The notes: generated by a model not told the origin, from the letters alone. DNA of 64,000 bases from Aphanomyces cochlioides (GCA_019828595.1 JAHQRK010000018.1:434001-498000); one strand, 5' to 3'. Shown: positions 30,003-42,300, counted from the first letter of the stretch. Numbers and translations are program-made.

Positions 30003-33000
30003 ATGGCGCCGTCTGCAGCTATGAAGAGCAAACGCAAGGAGATGAAGACTCGAAAAGAAACGAAGAAGCCGAAGCATGCGCAGTTTCCAACCCTCTTGGC
30101 GCCGGAAGACGACACGAACGTCGAAGACGAGACGGTTGAAGTGACTGCATACGACACGAGCAAGACGAATTACATTGCGGACTGCAGTCGCTCCATCACA
30201 GTCACGCTATGCTCGAAGAAGAAGTCAAAAGAGGATTATCTTTGCGTCTCGCGAAAGAATAAAGCAAGTGGTAAGTGCCATGTTGAGTACGTTCGACAAA
30301 AATCCCATCGGGACTACTACAACGAGCAGTATTATTTCCATCGTGCTAAAGACGACGAATCGTCCAAGACATTTGTGATGAAGAACGTCAGCAAGCCAGT
30401 GCTAATATCCTATCTTCCCAGCAACACAAGTCAACTGTGCGGCATCCTCCTAATATATTTGATGGATGTGCCTTGTAGGGTTTTCCACGACATCTCGGGT
30501 GACTTTGTCTTCAAGAATAAAGTGTTGCCGCCCGATGTCAAGACCTTGTAAGCTCTCTCTTAACGTGCACTATCTAACACCACAAACGTAGGGCCATCAT
30601 GCATATTGATTTAGAAGGCTATCCTTCGCAAAACTTTGATAATCTTACATTGCCAACATCCATCGTCCGGGTGTACGCGACGGACTTGTATGATCTTCTC
30701 ATTTCTCACCCGTAGCAATTTGACCAACACCGCACTGGAATCGTTCAATCCATCGGGATGGAAAGACACTGACATGACTGAATTGTACCAGTGCCATCTT
30801 CACTCCATGCAACTAAACCATTGATGGATCGTAGGTTTCTTGAATACAACGCCCTGTCGACGATTGGATCGGTCTCATTTCCACACAAGCTTCGCACATT
30901 GTATCCATGTCCTTGCTCAATGCAATGGTTAATGTATTTTCCTAGGAGTCTCTTGAACAACAAGTTGACAGATCAAAGTTTTAATGGCACTACCTTTCCA
31001 AAGACACTCAAGGAATTGTAAGCTCCAGCATAGATGCTTTCTATAAGTTTCCCTACTTCGTAGATATCTCGGCTATAATCGCATCAATTCCATCCAGTCG
31101 ATTCCAATGTCGAATCTCTCCAAACTTGAGCTATTGTGTGTACCCTACAGAGTTTTTTTACTCATCAGAACCCGTGCGTAGAGCTATTACGCACAATGAA
31201 GGCTTCACAACGCTGGACAAAGCCGCTGCAGAAGCACTGCCTCCGTCTCTCATCAAATTGTAAGTCAAAAATGAGCCGTGTCATGGTTAAAACGAGCGCT
31301 AGAGATTTGTCCGACTCGTCTATCACGACCATCTCGCCAGATTTTTACTTTCCCCCGTCATTGCGAGTGTTGAGACTGTCAGACAACAAATTGGACGCCT
31401 TTCCAACAACGCTCAAGCTGCCGTCGACTCTACATGAACTCTATCTTGATGGCAATCCCATCACGAATTTCCAAGTCTCGAACGACACACTTCAAGTCCT
31501 CAATCGCCTGACTGTCCTTGATGTCGACCTCCAAAATATAACTTGTGGTGGTTACTACGTGAAAAGGGCAGTCGGAAACTCTAGTTATGTCTGTGTTGAA
31601 GCCCCTGAAACCCCGACGACGACTGAAACCCCGACGACGACTGAAACCCCGTCGACGTACGCCGTCAAGGCCAGTGCACCGCAGACGACTCTCGACGTTT
31701 CCCGCACATCTTCGTCCAGTAGGTTTCATTTCCTATTCTTTTCATAATCACTTTCTCCCCGTAGTCCCGGCGGGCCATGTCGTATTGATCACTGTCGGAG
31801 CTGTCTGTGGTGTCATGTTGGCTGTTCTGGCTTATATTTACGTGGGTCGACGCCGCCGACGCACCAGCAACGAAATGTCAACACACGATTTCATTGAGAA
31901 ATCGACACCTTCGACCAACGGACCGCAGCAAGTTTCCATTGCCCAGAGTCGTTCTCTTCCCCGCAGTGCCTCGTCGTCTGTGCTAACTGATCTCGCAACT
32001 TTTGATATGGCGGCGGACATTGCCAATGATCCTTCCATCTATCTAGCAACGTACGAAGGCGTGGTAAACACTGCACCGAGTGGCCCAACTACTCTCGAAC
32101 TCCCTCCATTGCTTGCCGACAATTCTGCTCTTACCAAGTTGGCCATTCCAGCTCAACAACTTGAAAATGTCGAGTTCTTCCGCGGGTTTGTCGACAATTC
32201 GTCTTTTTCTAGCTCACACTCTCCCTAGCTCTTGCGAAGCGGCGACGTGGAATCGACGGGCGATTGTGTTAAAGCCATTTGTGAGTCAAGACCCAATTAC
32301 CTCTCTCACATTGTATTCATCCGTCACGCATCCTCATATCGTTCTTCTCTACGGCGTCACTTGGAATTCATCGGGTGAGCTCAAGCTTGTCGTCGAACGT
32401 TTGGGCCTTGGAAGCCTTCACTCGATTCTGTTTGAGACCCCCATGCAGCTCTCCCTCGCTGAAAAAGTTACGTTTGCATCCGACGCGGCCACTGGACTGC
32501 TCTACCTCCACTCCAACGACGTACTTCACCTCGACCTTACCGACAAGCACGTCTACGTGTCCGATGAACTGACGGCGAAAATTGGATTACCTGCGAATAA
32601 ACCAAGGAGTCAAGCCGAACTGAGGTCAACCAAAGCCGACCAACTCGTGTGGGTTGCCCCAGAGTTACTCAGTTCGAGCGATGCTCCAACCGCAGCAGCC
32701 GATGTCTATTCTCTGGGCGTCCTCTTATCGACGCTAGAGCGAGGGTCACTGCCACGCGAGAGCGACACGAGCCATGGACAGAGTTTCTCGTTCGACGACG
32801 TCGAATCCAGCAGCCAATTCTCAGGGGTGGATCCTTCCCCTTCTGACGTCACGTGGTTTTCGCCCGAGTGCCCAGACAAACTGCGCAAGTTTGGAATGTC
32901 ATGCTTGCAATGGTCTCCAAGTGACCGACCCTCCGCCCTCGATGCAGCCTATACTCTCCGCCAGCTCGGTCAAGAATTAGCCGCCGAATCCGATGAATAA
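30003..33000 (+). CDS. LRR receptor-like protein with TKL-type pseudokinase, copy 2
   Basis: Exons: 30003-30547, 30592-30672, 30716-30784, 30835-30900, 30946-31017, 31064-31135, 31182-31259, 31303-31718, 31765-32185, 32229-33000; joined frame 863 residues. The chosen ATG gives a Lys/Arg-rich N-terminus (KSKRKEMKTRKETKKPKH) without a signal peptide, unlike its sisters. A C-x8-C-x10-C-x10-C module follows, then single-LRR exons. A Thr/Pro linker with (TTETP) repeats precedes the transmembrane helix VVLITVGAVCGVMLAVLAYIYV. The kinase-like domain keeps the lysine (IVLKPF), HPHIVLLYGVTW, YLHS and WVAPE. HRDLK..N is HLDLTDKH and DFG is replaced by AKIGLPAN, so metal binding should fail. An extra intron separates linker and transmembrane exon. 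Confidence 0.82.
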
Positions 33001-33012
33001 TCAATTGTGGGG

Positions 33013-33033
33013 GGTGGGGCAGCACGCCCCACC
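33013..33033 (+). terminator. GC-rich hairpin just after the stop of receptor copy 2
   Basis: GGTGGGGC and GCCCCACC form a perfect 8-bp stem with the loop AGCAC, 13 bp after the stop codon. It would form in the 3' UTR; a role in RNA end formation or stability is only possible. Confidence 0.35.
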
Positions 33034-33916
33034 ATTCAGTCCTGGAATTGAAACCACATTGCAATAGACAGAGTATATACTAAACATGAATCTCAGCGAT
33101 GACACCGTCAAGTTGCGGTGGTCAGTCGTTCCAAGTAGGTTTCGAATGTTGTACTGTGCACCATGAGGTCCGACTTTCAGCCCGCTGGAAGGCGTCGTGG
33201 ATGAAATTTTAATGGTAATAAGCAGAAGACCGAAAGGATACGCCACATCGAGCTTGATACACACCATACGCTCTCGTTTCTCCCCGTAGAGCCTTGAGAA
33301 TTCGAGGAATCACCCATGACGTTTTGGTGCCTCGACCGACTAGTCAAAGTCTGGAAATGTCGATTCAAATTCCAAAATATCCCACCATTCATCGTACTCA
33401 ACACCTCACCATACTGGAATTCTATATATAACACCTCCCAATCCAAAACTTGACCTCGACATGGGGAGCTCAAACTCCGCATTCCAGCTTCTGCGTAGTA
33501 CGCTCCCCGTGGTTCTATAGCTTCCATCCATGCCCTGGCAATATAGAGGCGACGCTGAATCGCCAGAAAATGAAGCCACGAGACGACTTGGCGCTTTTCA
33601 CCCCTCTGCGGGTGTCGCCATACAGAATGCAGTACAATTTAGTTTGGTGAGATATTTTACTACAGAGTAGGTTGACAATGGAAAAGACGATCTGGAAAGG
33701 ACATGGCAAGTCTCGAGGGTGAAGTCGCCACGGCTGGATCTAATCGACGTCCATGAGCGGCTCTCCACGCACGGAAGAAAGAGAAATGAGCGCGCGGGAC
33801 CTGAAGCTCCAGCCGAGATTTCAGCGACGACAAAAGACGGTGGGACTTTGCCATGACAAGGAGGCCAAGTGGTCAGATCAGGATTCGTCGCGCGACGACA
33901 AATTGCAAACAACTTG
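33034..33916. other. Intergenic upstream of the broken receptor copy
   Basis: About 0.9 kb with no recognisable gene, presumably the old promoter region of the fifth receptor copy. Confidence 0.4.
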
Positions 33917-35760
33917 ATGCGCGTGCTCGTGCTCTTGAACTTCGCCGCAATTGCAGTAGCAAGCCATCACGAACATCCAAAACAGCATTCGCAACGACAC
34001 GACGAGGTGGGCATTCGAAAGACATTGCCGACCAAGCGCCACTGCGTAGTCACCAGAGTGCGAAACTGACAACTTGATGCTCGACAAATTCGACACTTGG
34101 AAAGCTTCAAGAGCCTTGCCGGTTAAAGTGACCGTGGGCGAACCAGACGTGGCTTTGCCAACTTCGATGTCGATCAATGGAGCGTCTGCGCCTTGGGTGA
34201 TGGACGCGGACGGGTTGGCGCTGCAAATGGCCTTAATCACGGCTTCCTTCGCAGCCCAGCGACCCGCAAACGAAGACGCAGGACTCGCTGAGGCTTCGCA
34301 GTAGGCAATTTCGCTTGCAGTGAAGTTGCGTTGGATGAACACTTGCTTTGTGGCAAAGTCAGCAAACGTGGCGACGGGTTCGACGTCAATGCCAAGCTTG
34401 CTTTTGGCCGGCGGACAAGATGAGTTGTGATCCTGATTGTTGGAGGGAAGTTTCAAGCATCTTCTTGGGCAATTCGGCAACATTGGGGGCTGCCGTAGAG
34501 AAGGATGAAGATGGCACGGCCTTCACATCAGACTTGGCCGATGAGACATCACCAAACGTCCACGTCTTCTCCTTGGAGTTGTAGCTAGCACGAGCGAGAG
34601 GGTTGAGGTAGACGTTCATTTCGTTCTCAGCCGTGTATGGCGCATGATCTTTAACTTGAACAAGCGTGTGCTTGCAGGACAAGACATTTTGCATGTACTT
34701 GTGGGCTCCGCGAGCTCGCTTGGAGCGCTTCGCAACGTAGGCGTCATACTGGGATGTGGAGAGTGCAGCAAGCAAATACTTTGGATGAATCAATAAAATT
34801 TCAGCGCCAGTTTGACCAAAGCCAAAGCTCTTCAGTAATGCGGCCTTGATGCCATCAGTGCGTATGCTGCGGTTGGGGTACACAAGTAAGTCGTTCTTGC
34901 GGAGCTCAGGTGCAGTGTTGTCGTTGTTCTCATTGCCAGGGACGACGCCAGTTTGCATGCTTTGGAGCAGCCCATTCATCATCCACGCAGCTGCACCACC
35001 CTTGGAGTGTCCAGTCAAATACTTCTGGCAGACAACCATGACAGGGTTACCCGCCGAGCGGCCCAAGTGTTCGAGCTGTCGCTGCGTGAGTTCACTTTCA
35101 TTCTTGTCGTTGGCGTTGGTGCCTGTGCCATGGAAACTTGCTACGGCGATGTCGTCAACATCCAAACCCCATACATTGAGTGCCCCTCGCAATGGTGCGA
35201 TTCCAGGCTCACCCAAGTAGTAGTCGTGGCCCCAATAGAGCTGAGCTTGCTTAGTCTTCTTGGCCACGGCCGTCCTGCGACTTGCCGCCGACAACTTGAA
35301 GGGATATCCGACCAAGGGCTTCCAGAATATCACGCTCCCATCGTCCATGCGCCGCTTGTAAGTCCTCCATCACGACGATAGCCATGCCGAACTTCACAAT
35401 TCATCATTATAGAGCGCTACGAAAGAACAGAATCCAGCAGTTTGATCCATCCGCATGGAAAGATTCACAGCTCGTTGACATGTACGGCTCTCCCCACTGC
35501 ATGATGCCCATCTTCTCCATGGAATTGTAGCTTTCTCCAGAACAACTTGCTCGCGGATTTGGGCAACGTGACGTATCCCCCGACCGTGAAAACTTTGTAC
35601 TGATCTCCCCCTTGAGGTCCCTCACTGAAGTATGTCTTGGCTAGGAACCTGCGGAACAACCGCATCCAACCCTTCACGGGCACAGTCTTGCCGATAAATC
35701 TCCAAGTGCTGTACGCGTTTCGACTCGGAATTCCATGAGAACTCAAGCTCATCTCTGTAG
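33917..35760 (+). pseudogene. Fifth LRR receptor copy, split by FAS fragment and truncated
   Basis: The N-terminal exon begins at ATG 33917 with a signal peptide (MRVLVLLNFAAIAVAS) and a His-rich stretch (HHEHPKQHSQRHD), as in the intact sisters. It is interrupted near 34046 by an inverted FAS fragment. The receptor resumes near 35288 with LRR exons ending at 35357 (GYPTKGFQNITLPSSMRRL), then 35413-35481, 35531-35596 and 35645-35710, all with intact GT-AG borders and phase-2 junctions. Similarity ends after the acceptor at 35760; the transmembrane and kinase parts are absent. The LRRs are closest to those of copy 3 just downstream (GYPIPGFRNLTLPSSMRRM), so it is probably a failed sister of copy 3. 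Confidence 0.85.
34046..35287 (-). pseudogene. Fragment of fungal-type fatty acid synthase alpha (KS end plus PPT domain)
   Basis: On the minus strand the fragment starts within the ketosynthase domain and keeps its two catalytic His motifs, ASFHGTGTNANDKNES and YLTGHSKGGAAAWMM, plus the end of the domain (SFGFGQTGAEILLIHP). It continues into a 4'-phosphopantetheinyl transferase domain (GIDVEPVATF, FAGRWAAKEAVIKAI, LSVSHSGDYAVAL). The two parts are in different frames with a 1-nt shift near 34425 and no GT-AG pair to explain it. The start, active-site Cys region and stop of FAS are missing. Both borders lie inside the broken receptor copy, so the piece was inserted or rearranged there. The edges are approximate to about 10 bp. 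Confidence 0.82.
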
Positions 35761-36132
35761 AGCCTGGCACATGGTGGATTTAATGCACCACGCGATCTTG
35801 ACGAACGACGACCGTGGTGTGTCTGTTCGATAGGAAATTTCCCAATTGTTCACATTTCAATCTCCATATGGTTGTCATGGGTGTGTCCGAAAGACTAGGA
35901 AAAATCCGAATTGCACCCATTTGAATAGCCGAAATGTCCTAATTCATTCAACTTGCAACATACAGCTTGGACTTTCTACAACAGTCAACGGGGGCGGGGG
36001 GACCCACCAAATCCCAATGGAATCGTCCATATATTAATTGCAGTATTGACGACCGTCCATATTTTAGCCCCCACCCCCCATAGGTCTTATGTAATAACCA
36101 GGTTGGACCAACGTCGTCTCGCGACATCCGCC
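35761..36132. other. Upstream region of receptor copy 3 with G-run and C-run
   Basis: Contains a G-rich run near 35990-36003 and a C-rich run near 36067-36079 in loosely complementary arrangement. No gene. It should contain the promoter of copy 3. Confidence 0.4.
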
Positions 36133-39110
36133 ATGTCGCTGCCTCTTCTTCAAGCCTTCTCGGGGCTCTACCTCGTCGCTGCAGCATCCAAAGGACACCA
36201 CAGTCATGCTGATGTGAACGTCCATCGAAAACGCGACCACAGCCGACGGGAGAAGAGCCACCGTCGTGACAAGCATCATGAAACGCAGGATGTTGAATCT
36301 GACGAAGGACACAAATTGTCGTCCGCCGAGCCGCCAAAGTTCTTCTCGCGTGCGGAGGACAAAGCATTGAAACATTTCATGAAGAATAACGAGCGGACAC
36401 AGGCTCGAAAAGAGTCCGTGGCGCTCCTGGAAGCGAACGCAACAAGTCAAGTCAAGTTTGATACCGAAGCCACGGAACGATATGGAATTTGTGAACCCAC
36501 GATGCATCTTACATCGTGCTTAACACGAGGCACGGCAAAGACTGTCAGCTGCATGACGCAAGCACCAACGACAGGAGGTTGTGTGATTGAATTTCTACGC
36601 GTCAAAGACGAAACGTCGGCGCAGTACAATGAACAGTACTACCAACTCGAAGCAACAAAGACAATTCCGACGGGCATTGCTGTCCAAGACTTCACAGAGC
36701 CTCTCATCGTGCACACTCTACCCACAGTTTCCCACTTGTACGTGACGAACATGCTGCATGCAGTGACTGGATGAACGTAGGGATTTCAACAACCTCCAGT
36801 CGCTCACGTTTGAAAATTTGACCATCCCCGAAGGAGTCCAAACACTGTACGCCTCAAGTCACAATCGAAGAGGGCTAACTTCACAGCGTAGGCGGCTCGC
36901 CAATGTCAATCTGCGGGGCTATCCGATCCCTGGCTTTCGCAATCTCACATTGCCGTCCTCGATGAGGCGAATGTACGCTCTCAGCATCATCTGGAATGAC
37001 TAACAAAGGGTCTAGAGCCATCCGACACAACATGCTCGCCACGTTTGATCCCTCTGGGTGGGCGAATATTCCACTAGACGACATGTACTTCCTATAGAGC
37101 CGCCACTGGTTGACTCGTACGTAGCATCATTGAGAACAACGGGATGAAAGACTTGGGCAACGTCACATACCCTCCGTCCGTCACGCGACTGTAAGTTTGC
37201 CTCCTCGTGGGCATCTCATCATCGTGTTGGAATCCAGGAACGTCCGAAACAACCAGCTCAAAGCTATCACTGGCACTGTCCTGCCACCCAACTTGGTTGT
37301 GCTGTAAGTCGCGTCGCTTCTGAAATGCACGTCATGATGTCCATGTAGCCGCGCTGGAAACAACATGCTATCCAACGTCGAGACGTTGCCCATCAAGGGA
37401 TTAACCCGTCTCCGCATCCTGTTCGTTGCCCACAACGGCTAGAAATCTCATGCTGCGATAGGGATCTACGGGAAAACAGAGGCATTACGGCATTGACGAA
37501 AGCCATCAGCGACAATTTACCGCCCGCGATCGTGGAGCTGTAAGCTTTGCTCATGACGCTCACCACACACTGACATGTCTTAGGGATTTTTCATACTGCA
37601 AGATAAACCGCATCGATCGCGACTTTGTCGTGCCGGAGAGCGTCCGAGTGCTCAAACTTCGCAACAATAAGATCACATCGATTGCAAACTTGACGCTTCC
37701 GCCGCGTCTCGAGAATTTCACACTCGCTGGCAACAACCTGACAGACTCTCGCATCACCAGAGCCAACTTTGACATCATCAACAAATGCACACGCATCACG
37801 TCGCCCGCATTCAACATGTCATGTCGACCCGATGAAGAATTGATGACAACCAAATTTGACCTTGCATTTTGTGTCGTGGTGGATGCAAATGTATCCGTCA
37901 CATCTGGCAGTGCAGCCATCGAATCGACGTCAGGCCCATCGTTCACGTCGACAGTCCTGCCGATCCTCCTCGCCGCTGTCGGTGGCACAATGATCCTCGC
38001 TGCGCTCTACCTCTTTGTCTACCAGCGTCGAGTCAATTTTCGTGCCAAGAAGTCTCTCAGCGCCACTGCTCTGCATGAACTCGACCATGACGTGTATGGC
38101 ATTGAAGCCACGACTGTTCACAGCCCACCCATGGTGTCTTCTAGCGTAAATGTGTCCAGCCTCGAATCGTCTGGCACTGGTACCGTCGTTCGGTCAGCAA
38201 GTGCGGCTGTCGGCAGCGGCTCGCTCTCCGGTCCGATGCTGTTTGACACGGAGAGCTGTCCAGCGTCGCTGCAGGCCAACGACTGGGCCAAGTGGGCAAT
38301 CTCTGGCAGCTATATTCGCGAAGTGGTTTCGCTCTCAGGGTAAGTTGTTCACAATGCTGCTTGTATTGACGTTGACTCTTCTCTAGGAATGTCGAGTTGG
38401 CGCTGTGCGAATCCCGCCGAGTGGTTTTGAAACCACTTAGCGCAGACGATCTGACGGCCATGCTTCAAATGTTGACGACATTGCATCACCCAACGATCGT
38501 CGAGTTTTGTGGCGTGACGTGGCACGCGGAGACAGAAGCTCTCACAGCCGTGCTCGAGTACATGGCCGGCGGCACGCTACGCATGGCACTTATTCAATCC
38601 CACACCGTGAACGACAGCCAAAAGCTGCAAGTCGCATCGGCAGTCGCACAAGCCTTGGCGTATCTCCACCAGAATGGTATTGCACACGGCCGGGTAAATC
38701 TTGACACTGTCCTACTGGACGGAGGTCACGACGATGCCAAGTTGAATTTGATTTGCATGCGGCGAGACACGAGTGGGAGCGATGTGTTTACAGCACCGGA
38801 AATGCGCAACTCCACTGCACTCTCGTTCGAGGCTGACGTGTATGCACTGGGTGTGCTGCTTGCTGCACTCGGCCGCGAACAAGAGCCCGACGACGACGAT
38901 CCCGAGTGGTTTGACGGTCCTTGTTGTCCGCCTGTCATCCAAGAACTTGGCCGCCGTTGCGTCGACGTTGATCCACGACGCCGACCGCTCATAAATGATG
39001 TCGCAGCCCTCCTCAAGTCAGTCGTGCATGGCTTCCAGCTAGAAGGTGCTCAATCGGACTGCGTCTCGGCAGTCTCGACGACTGAGACCTTCAACCATGG
39101 CAGTGTATAA
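36133..39110 (+). CDS. LRR receptor-like protein with TKL-type pseudokinase, copy 3
   Basis: Exons: 36133-36737, 36781-36846, 36892-36972, 37016-37084, 37125-37190, 37239-37304, 37349-37420, 37462-37539, 37584-38339, 38387-39110; joined frame 860 residues. Order: signal peptide (MSLPLLQAFSGLYLVAAAS), His/Arg-rich stretch (HRKRDHSRREKSHRRDKHH), a C-x8-C-x10-C-x9-C module, seven single-LRR exons and further LRRs in exon 9, transmembrane helix (VLPILLAAVGGTMILAALYLFVY). The kinase-like domain keeps VVLKPL, HPTIVEFCGVTW, AYLHQ, FTAPE and DVYALGVLL. HRD is HGR (IAHGRVNLDTVLL) and the DFG position reads LNLICM, so it should be catalytically dead. The start was chosen at the ATG opening the signal peptide; the frame extends further upstream without similarity. 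Confidence 0.85.
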
Positions 39111-39301
39111 ACCCCTCCACCCCCAAACCCCCTAGAACCCTCCACCCCTTCACCCCCGAATAGCTTAAACCCCGATCGGTTGTCATAAATTATCCGGATA
39201 AACTTTCCTGATCGGTTGTCGTGTTGTAAAAACTTTTTTTGCGACGTTTGATTGGCTGCGTCAAAAATTGGTGTGTCATTAGGTAGGTTGTCGCACTCGA
39301 G
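39111..39301. promoter_or_regulatory. C-rich tract and TTATCCGGATAA palindrome between receptor copies 3 and 4
   Basis: Bases 39111-39163 hold repeated CCCC runs; the other strand therefore carries at least four G-runs and could form a quadruplex. TTATCCGGATAA at 39190-39201 is a perfect 12-bp palindrome about 100 bp upstream of the copy-4 start and shares its core with elements at 5824 and 22171. Confidence 0.4.
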
Positions 39302-42300
39302 ATGGCGACGGTCGTTTGGCGGACCGTGCTTCTATGGACGGCTCTCGTCGCCGTGAGCGCGAGGAGGCCGGCTAACGAGAAGACAGCCGCAGATGTAGCA
39401 GTCCCGGCGACGACGCCTGCGTCGCTGAGAGCATTTCAAGCAGATGCGTGGAAGAATTATCAAGTTTATGGTTTTGCACCGAACGCAACGAAAATGGCAG
39501 CTGCATTGGCCACGCAAGGACAGAACGTCAAGACGACCTCCAAGGCCAAGAAAGGCAAGAAGAAGGCCAAAAAGACGTCGAAAAATGGAGCCACACCCGC
39601 GAAGAAGAAAACCGCGACGAAAAAGGCGTCCAAGGTGAAAAAGGCACCCAAGACGAAGACAAGCAAGCATAAGGCCAAGGCAAAGAAAGCGTCCAACAAG
39701 TCGAAAGCAAAGCCAAAGCAAGCGAAAAAGGCCACGATTGGTAAGAAGAAATCCAAGAAAGCGCGGGAAGGAAAGACATCGAAGAAGGGTATGGCGGACG
39801 AAAGTGACACTGCGACTTTCAAATGTGGAATCACTGCAACGCTGACGACGTGTGCAATTGGCAACACGTCCGAGTTGTGCATTTTATCGGACGCCGATGG
39901 GCAATGCACGCCGCAATTTATTTATCCCGTGAACAAAACCGGCGACAAACAGCTCGTGACGGTGCAAGACCTCAAGGAAGTTCTTACCATCTCGGCGCTT
40001 CCTGAAAACTTTGACGCCATGTACGCTGCCACGGTATAGAGCTCTTGTTTGACAAGACTTTGTAGTAACTTTGACGATTTGGACCGCGGCGTGGTCGCTC
40101 AAGGCTTGACTGTGCCAGCCAAAACGACAGTCTTGTAAGTGTCTCCCAAGTCTGCTCGAGTCATCGCTCGCTCCGTAGCAAAATCACAAAGTCGAGGTTG
40201 CAAGGCTATCCTGATCCAAAGTTCAATGGACTGAAGCTTCCTCCAAGTATTGAACGCCTGTAAGCCTTCCTGTCGCCTCCGCCTCACCATCTTGTAGCGA
40301 CTTCTCCGACAACGAAATGACGACGTTCAATTGCACCGAGTGGAGTCTGAGCCCCAACAATTTGATTGAAATGTGCGTTTGGACGCCCCATGAAGCTCCT
40401 CTCACCTCCATGACCTTCTAGGGCGTTGAACAACAACAATCTCAACAATCTTGACAACGTTGTCATCCCTGCAAAGTTGCAAAAGCTGTACGTTGCCTCC
40501 GCCGCGCTTGGAGCGACGTTCTCAACTTGGCGGTAGATATCTCGCCAACAATATCATCAACAGCTTCAATGGCACATCATTTCCCCCGACGTTATCCTAT
40601 CTGTACGCTCACCATGATGCAATCCCGTCACTGTTTGCTTTTAGGGATATGCGCATGAACAAAGTTGGAGCGTTTGCCAAGCTTCCGTTCGGGACTTCCT
40701 CCGTCTTGGACACGCTGTACATACGTCGCGTCACTTGATCGTGAGCTCACCTCATTCGACGTAGCATTCTTGGCGAAAACAATTTCACAACTCTCGTCGC
40801 TTCAGACGTTGCAACGCTGCCAAGATCCATACGGACATTGTACACCATCTAGACGCTTGCTTCGGTGCTGAGTAGACCTCGTAGGGATCTCCAACACAAC
40901 AAAATTGTCACGATCGACGCTGGCACCGAATGGCCCGAGAACCTCGAGTCGCTCGATTTGAGCCAGAATATGATCGAGTCCATTGCGACGTTGCAGCTCC
41001 CCAAGAATTTGAAAAAGCTCTTCTTGAACGACAACCCTGTCAAGAACTTCACCATGTCGGCGTCGCAATTTGCCCTGCTCAACAATATTGACTCGGTCAC
41101 GATGCCTCCGCTGACGGGAGCATGCCCCTGTGGATATCGCTCTCAATCCACGAGCCAGACGACGAATGTGGTGACCGTCTGCGTCACGTACAACGGCGAT
41201 GGCGACTCGTCCAAACTACCGCTTATTCTCGGTATCGTTGGTGGTGGCGTCTGCATTGCGGCGTTTGCCATTTATGCGTACCGTCGCCACCACGACCGCG
41301 AACAGTCCAAACTCGCCGACGAATATGCCATGCTCGCCCTGGAAGGCAATCGTCAAATCAACGGCTCGGGCTATCGATCCAACCCTGCAGCCCTTGCGCG
41401 TGGAATTATCCTCGGACGCCGAACGACAGGCAGTAGCGCGGCTAGCTCGAGCGGCTCGGGTGAGAATGAATCCGCAGCGTCTGGAAAAGACCGCAGCACT
41501 TTGTCCGACTACCCAGTCGTGCTTTCCCAGCACCCAGAGCTGGTGCCCATCGCGATCCCATGCGGTGCGATCTCGGACTTGAGCCCTTTTGTCGGGTATG
41601 GAGCTCAGCGCCGCGTTGCCTTGGACTCACCGCTTCTTGATAGGGATACGTCTGTCGGTGTGTACAACGACCACCGCGTGCTTCTCAAGCCTCTCTTCAT
41701 TGACCGCGAAGTGGAGACGATCGAAATGTACGCGACGCTGGAGCATCCCAAGGTCGTCCATTTTGTCGGCGTGACTTGGGATTTGAGCGGCACGCTTTCG
41801 ATCGTGTCCGAGTTCCTCCCTCGTGGCTCGCTTCATTCGTTTTTGGATGGCCGACGGTCGTCCGTGCCAACGTTTGACGTCCGACTCAGTCTTGCAGTCG
41901 ACGTGGCCGAGGCTCTAACCTACTTCCATTTCCTCCGCCGTCCGTTCGTCCATTTGAATCTCACGTACGACACCGTTCTCGTCGCTGAAACTGAAGAAGG
42001 CGACGTCTTTGCCAAAGTCCAGCTCCCGGTCGAAGTGGGCGCTGTTTCCGTAGACAAGATCTGGGTCGCGCCTGAAATCCTCCGTGGAGATGAGCCGACT
42101 CCAGCCGCCGATGTGTACTCTCTCGGTGTCCTTCTATCGGCCCTCGATGGCGCTGGGCTCACTCCTCTCCTGGAAGAAACAGGAGCCGCGACATACACAT
42201 TAATGTTTGGAGACGAGAAATTGGGCGAGCTTGGCAGGCGATGCTTAGCGCAAAACCAAGCCTTCCGACCAAGCGCCATGGATGTCGTGTATGGATTGCG

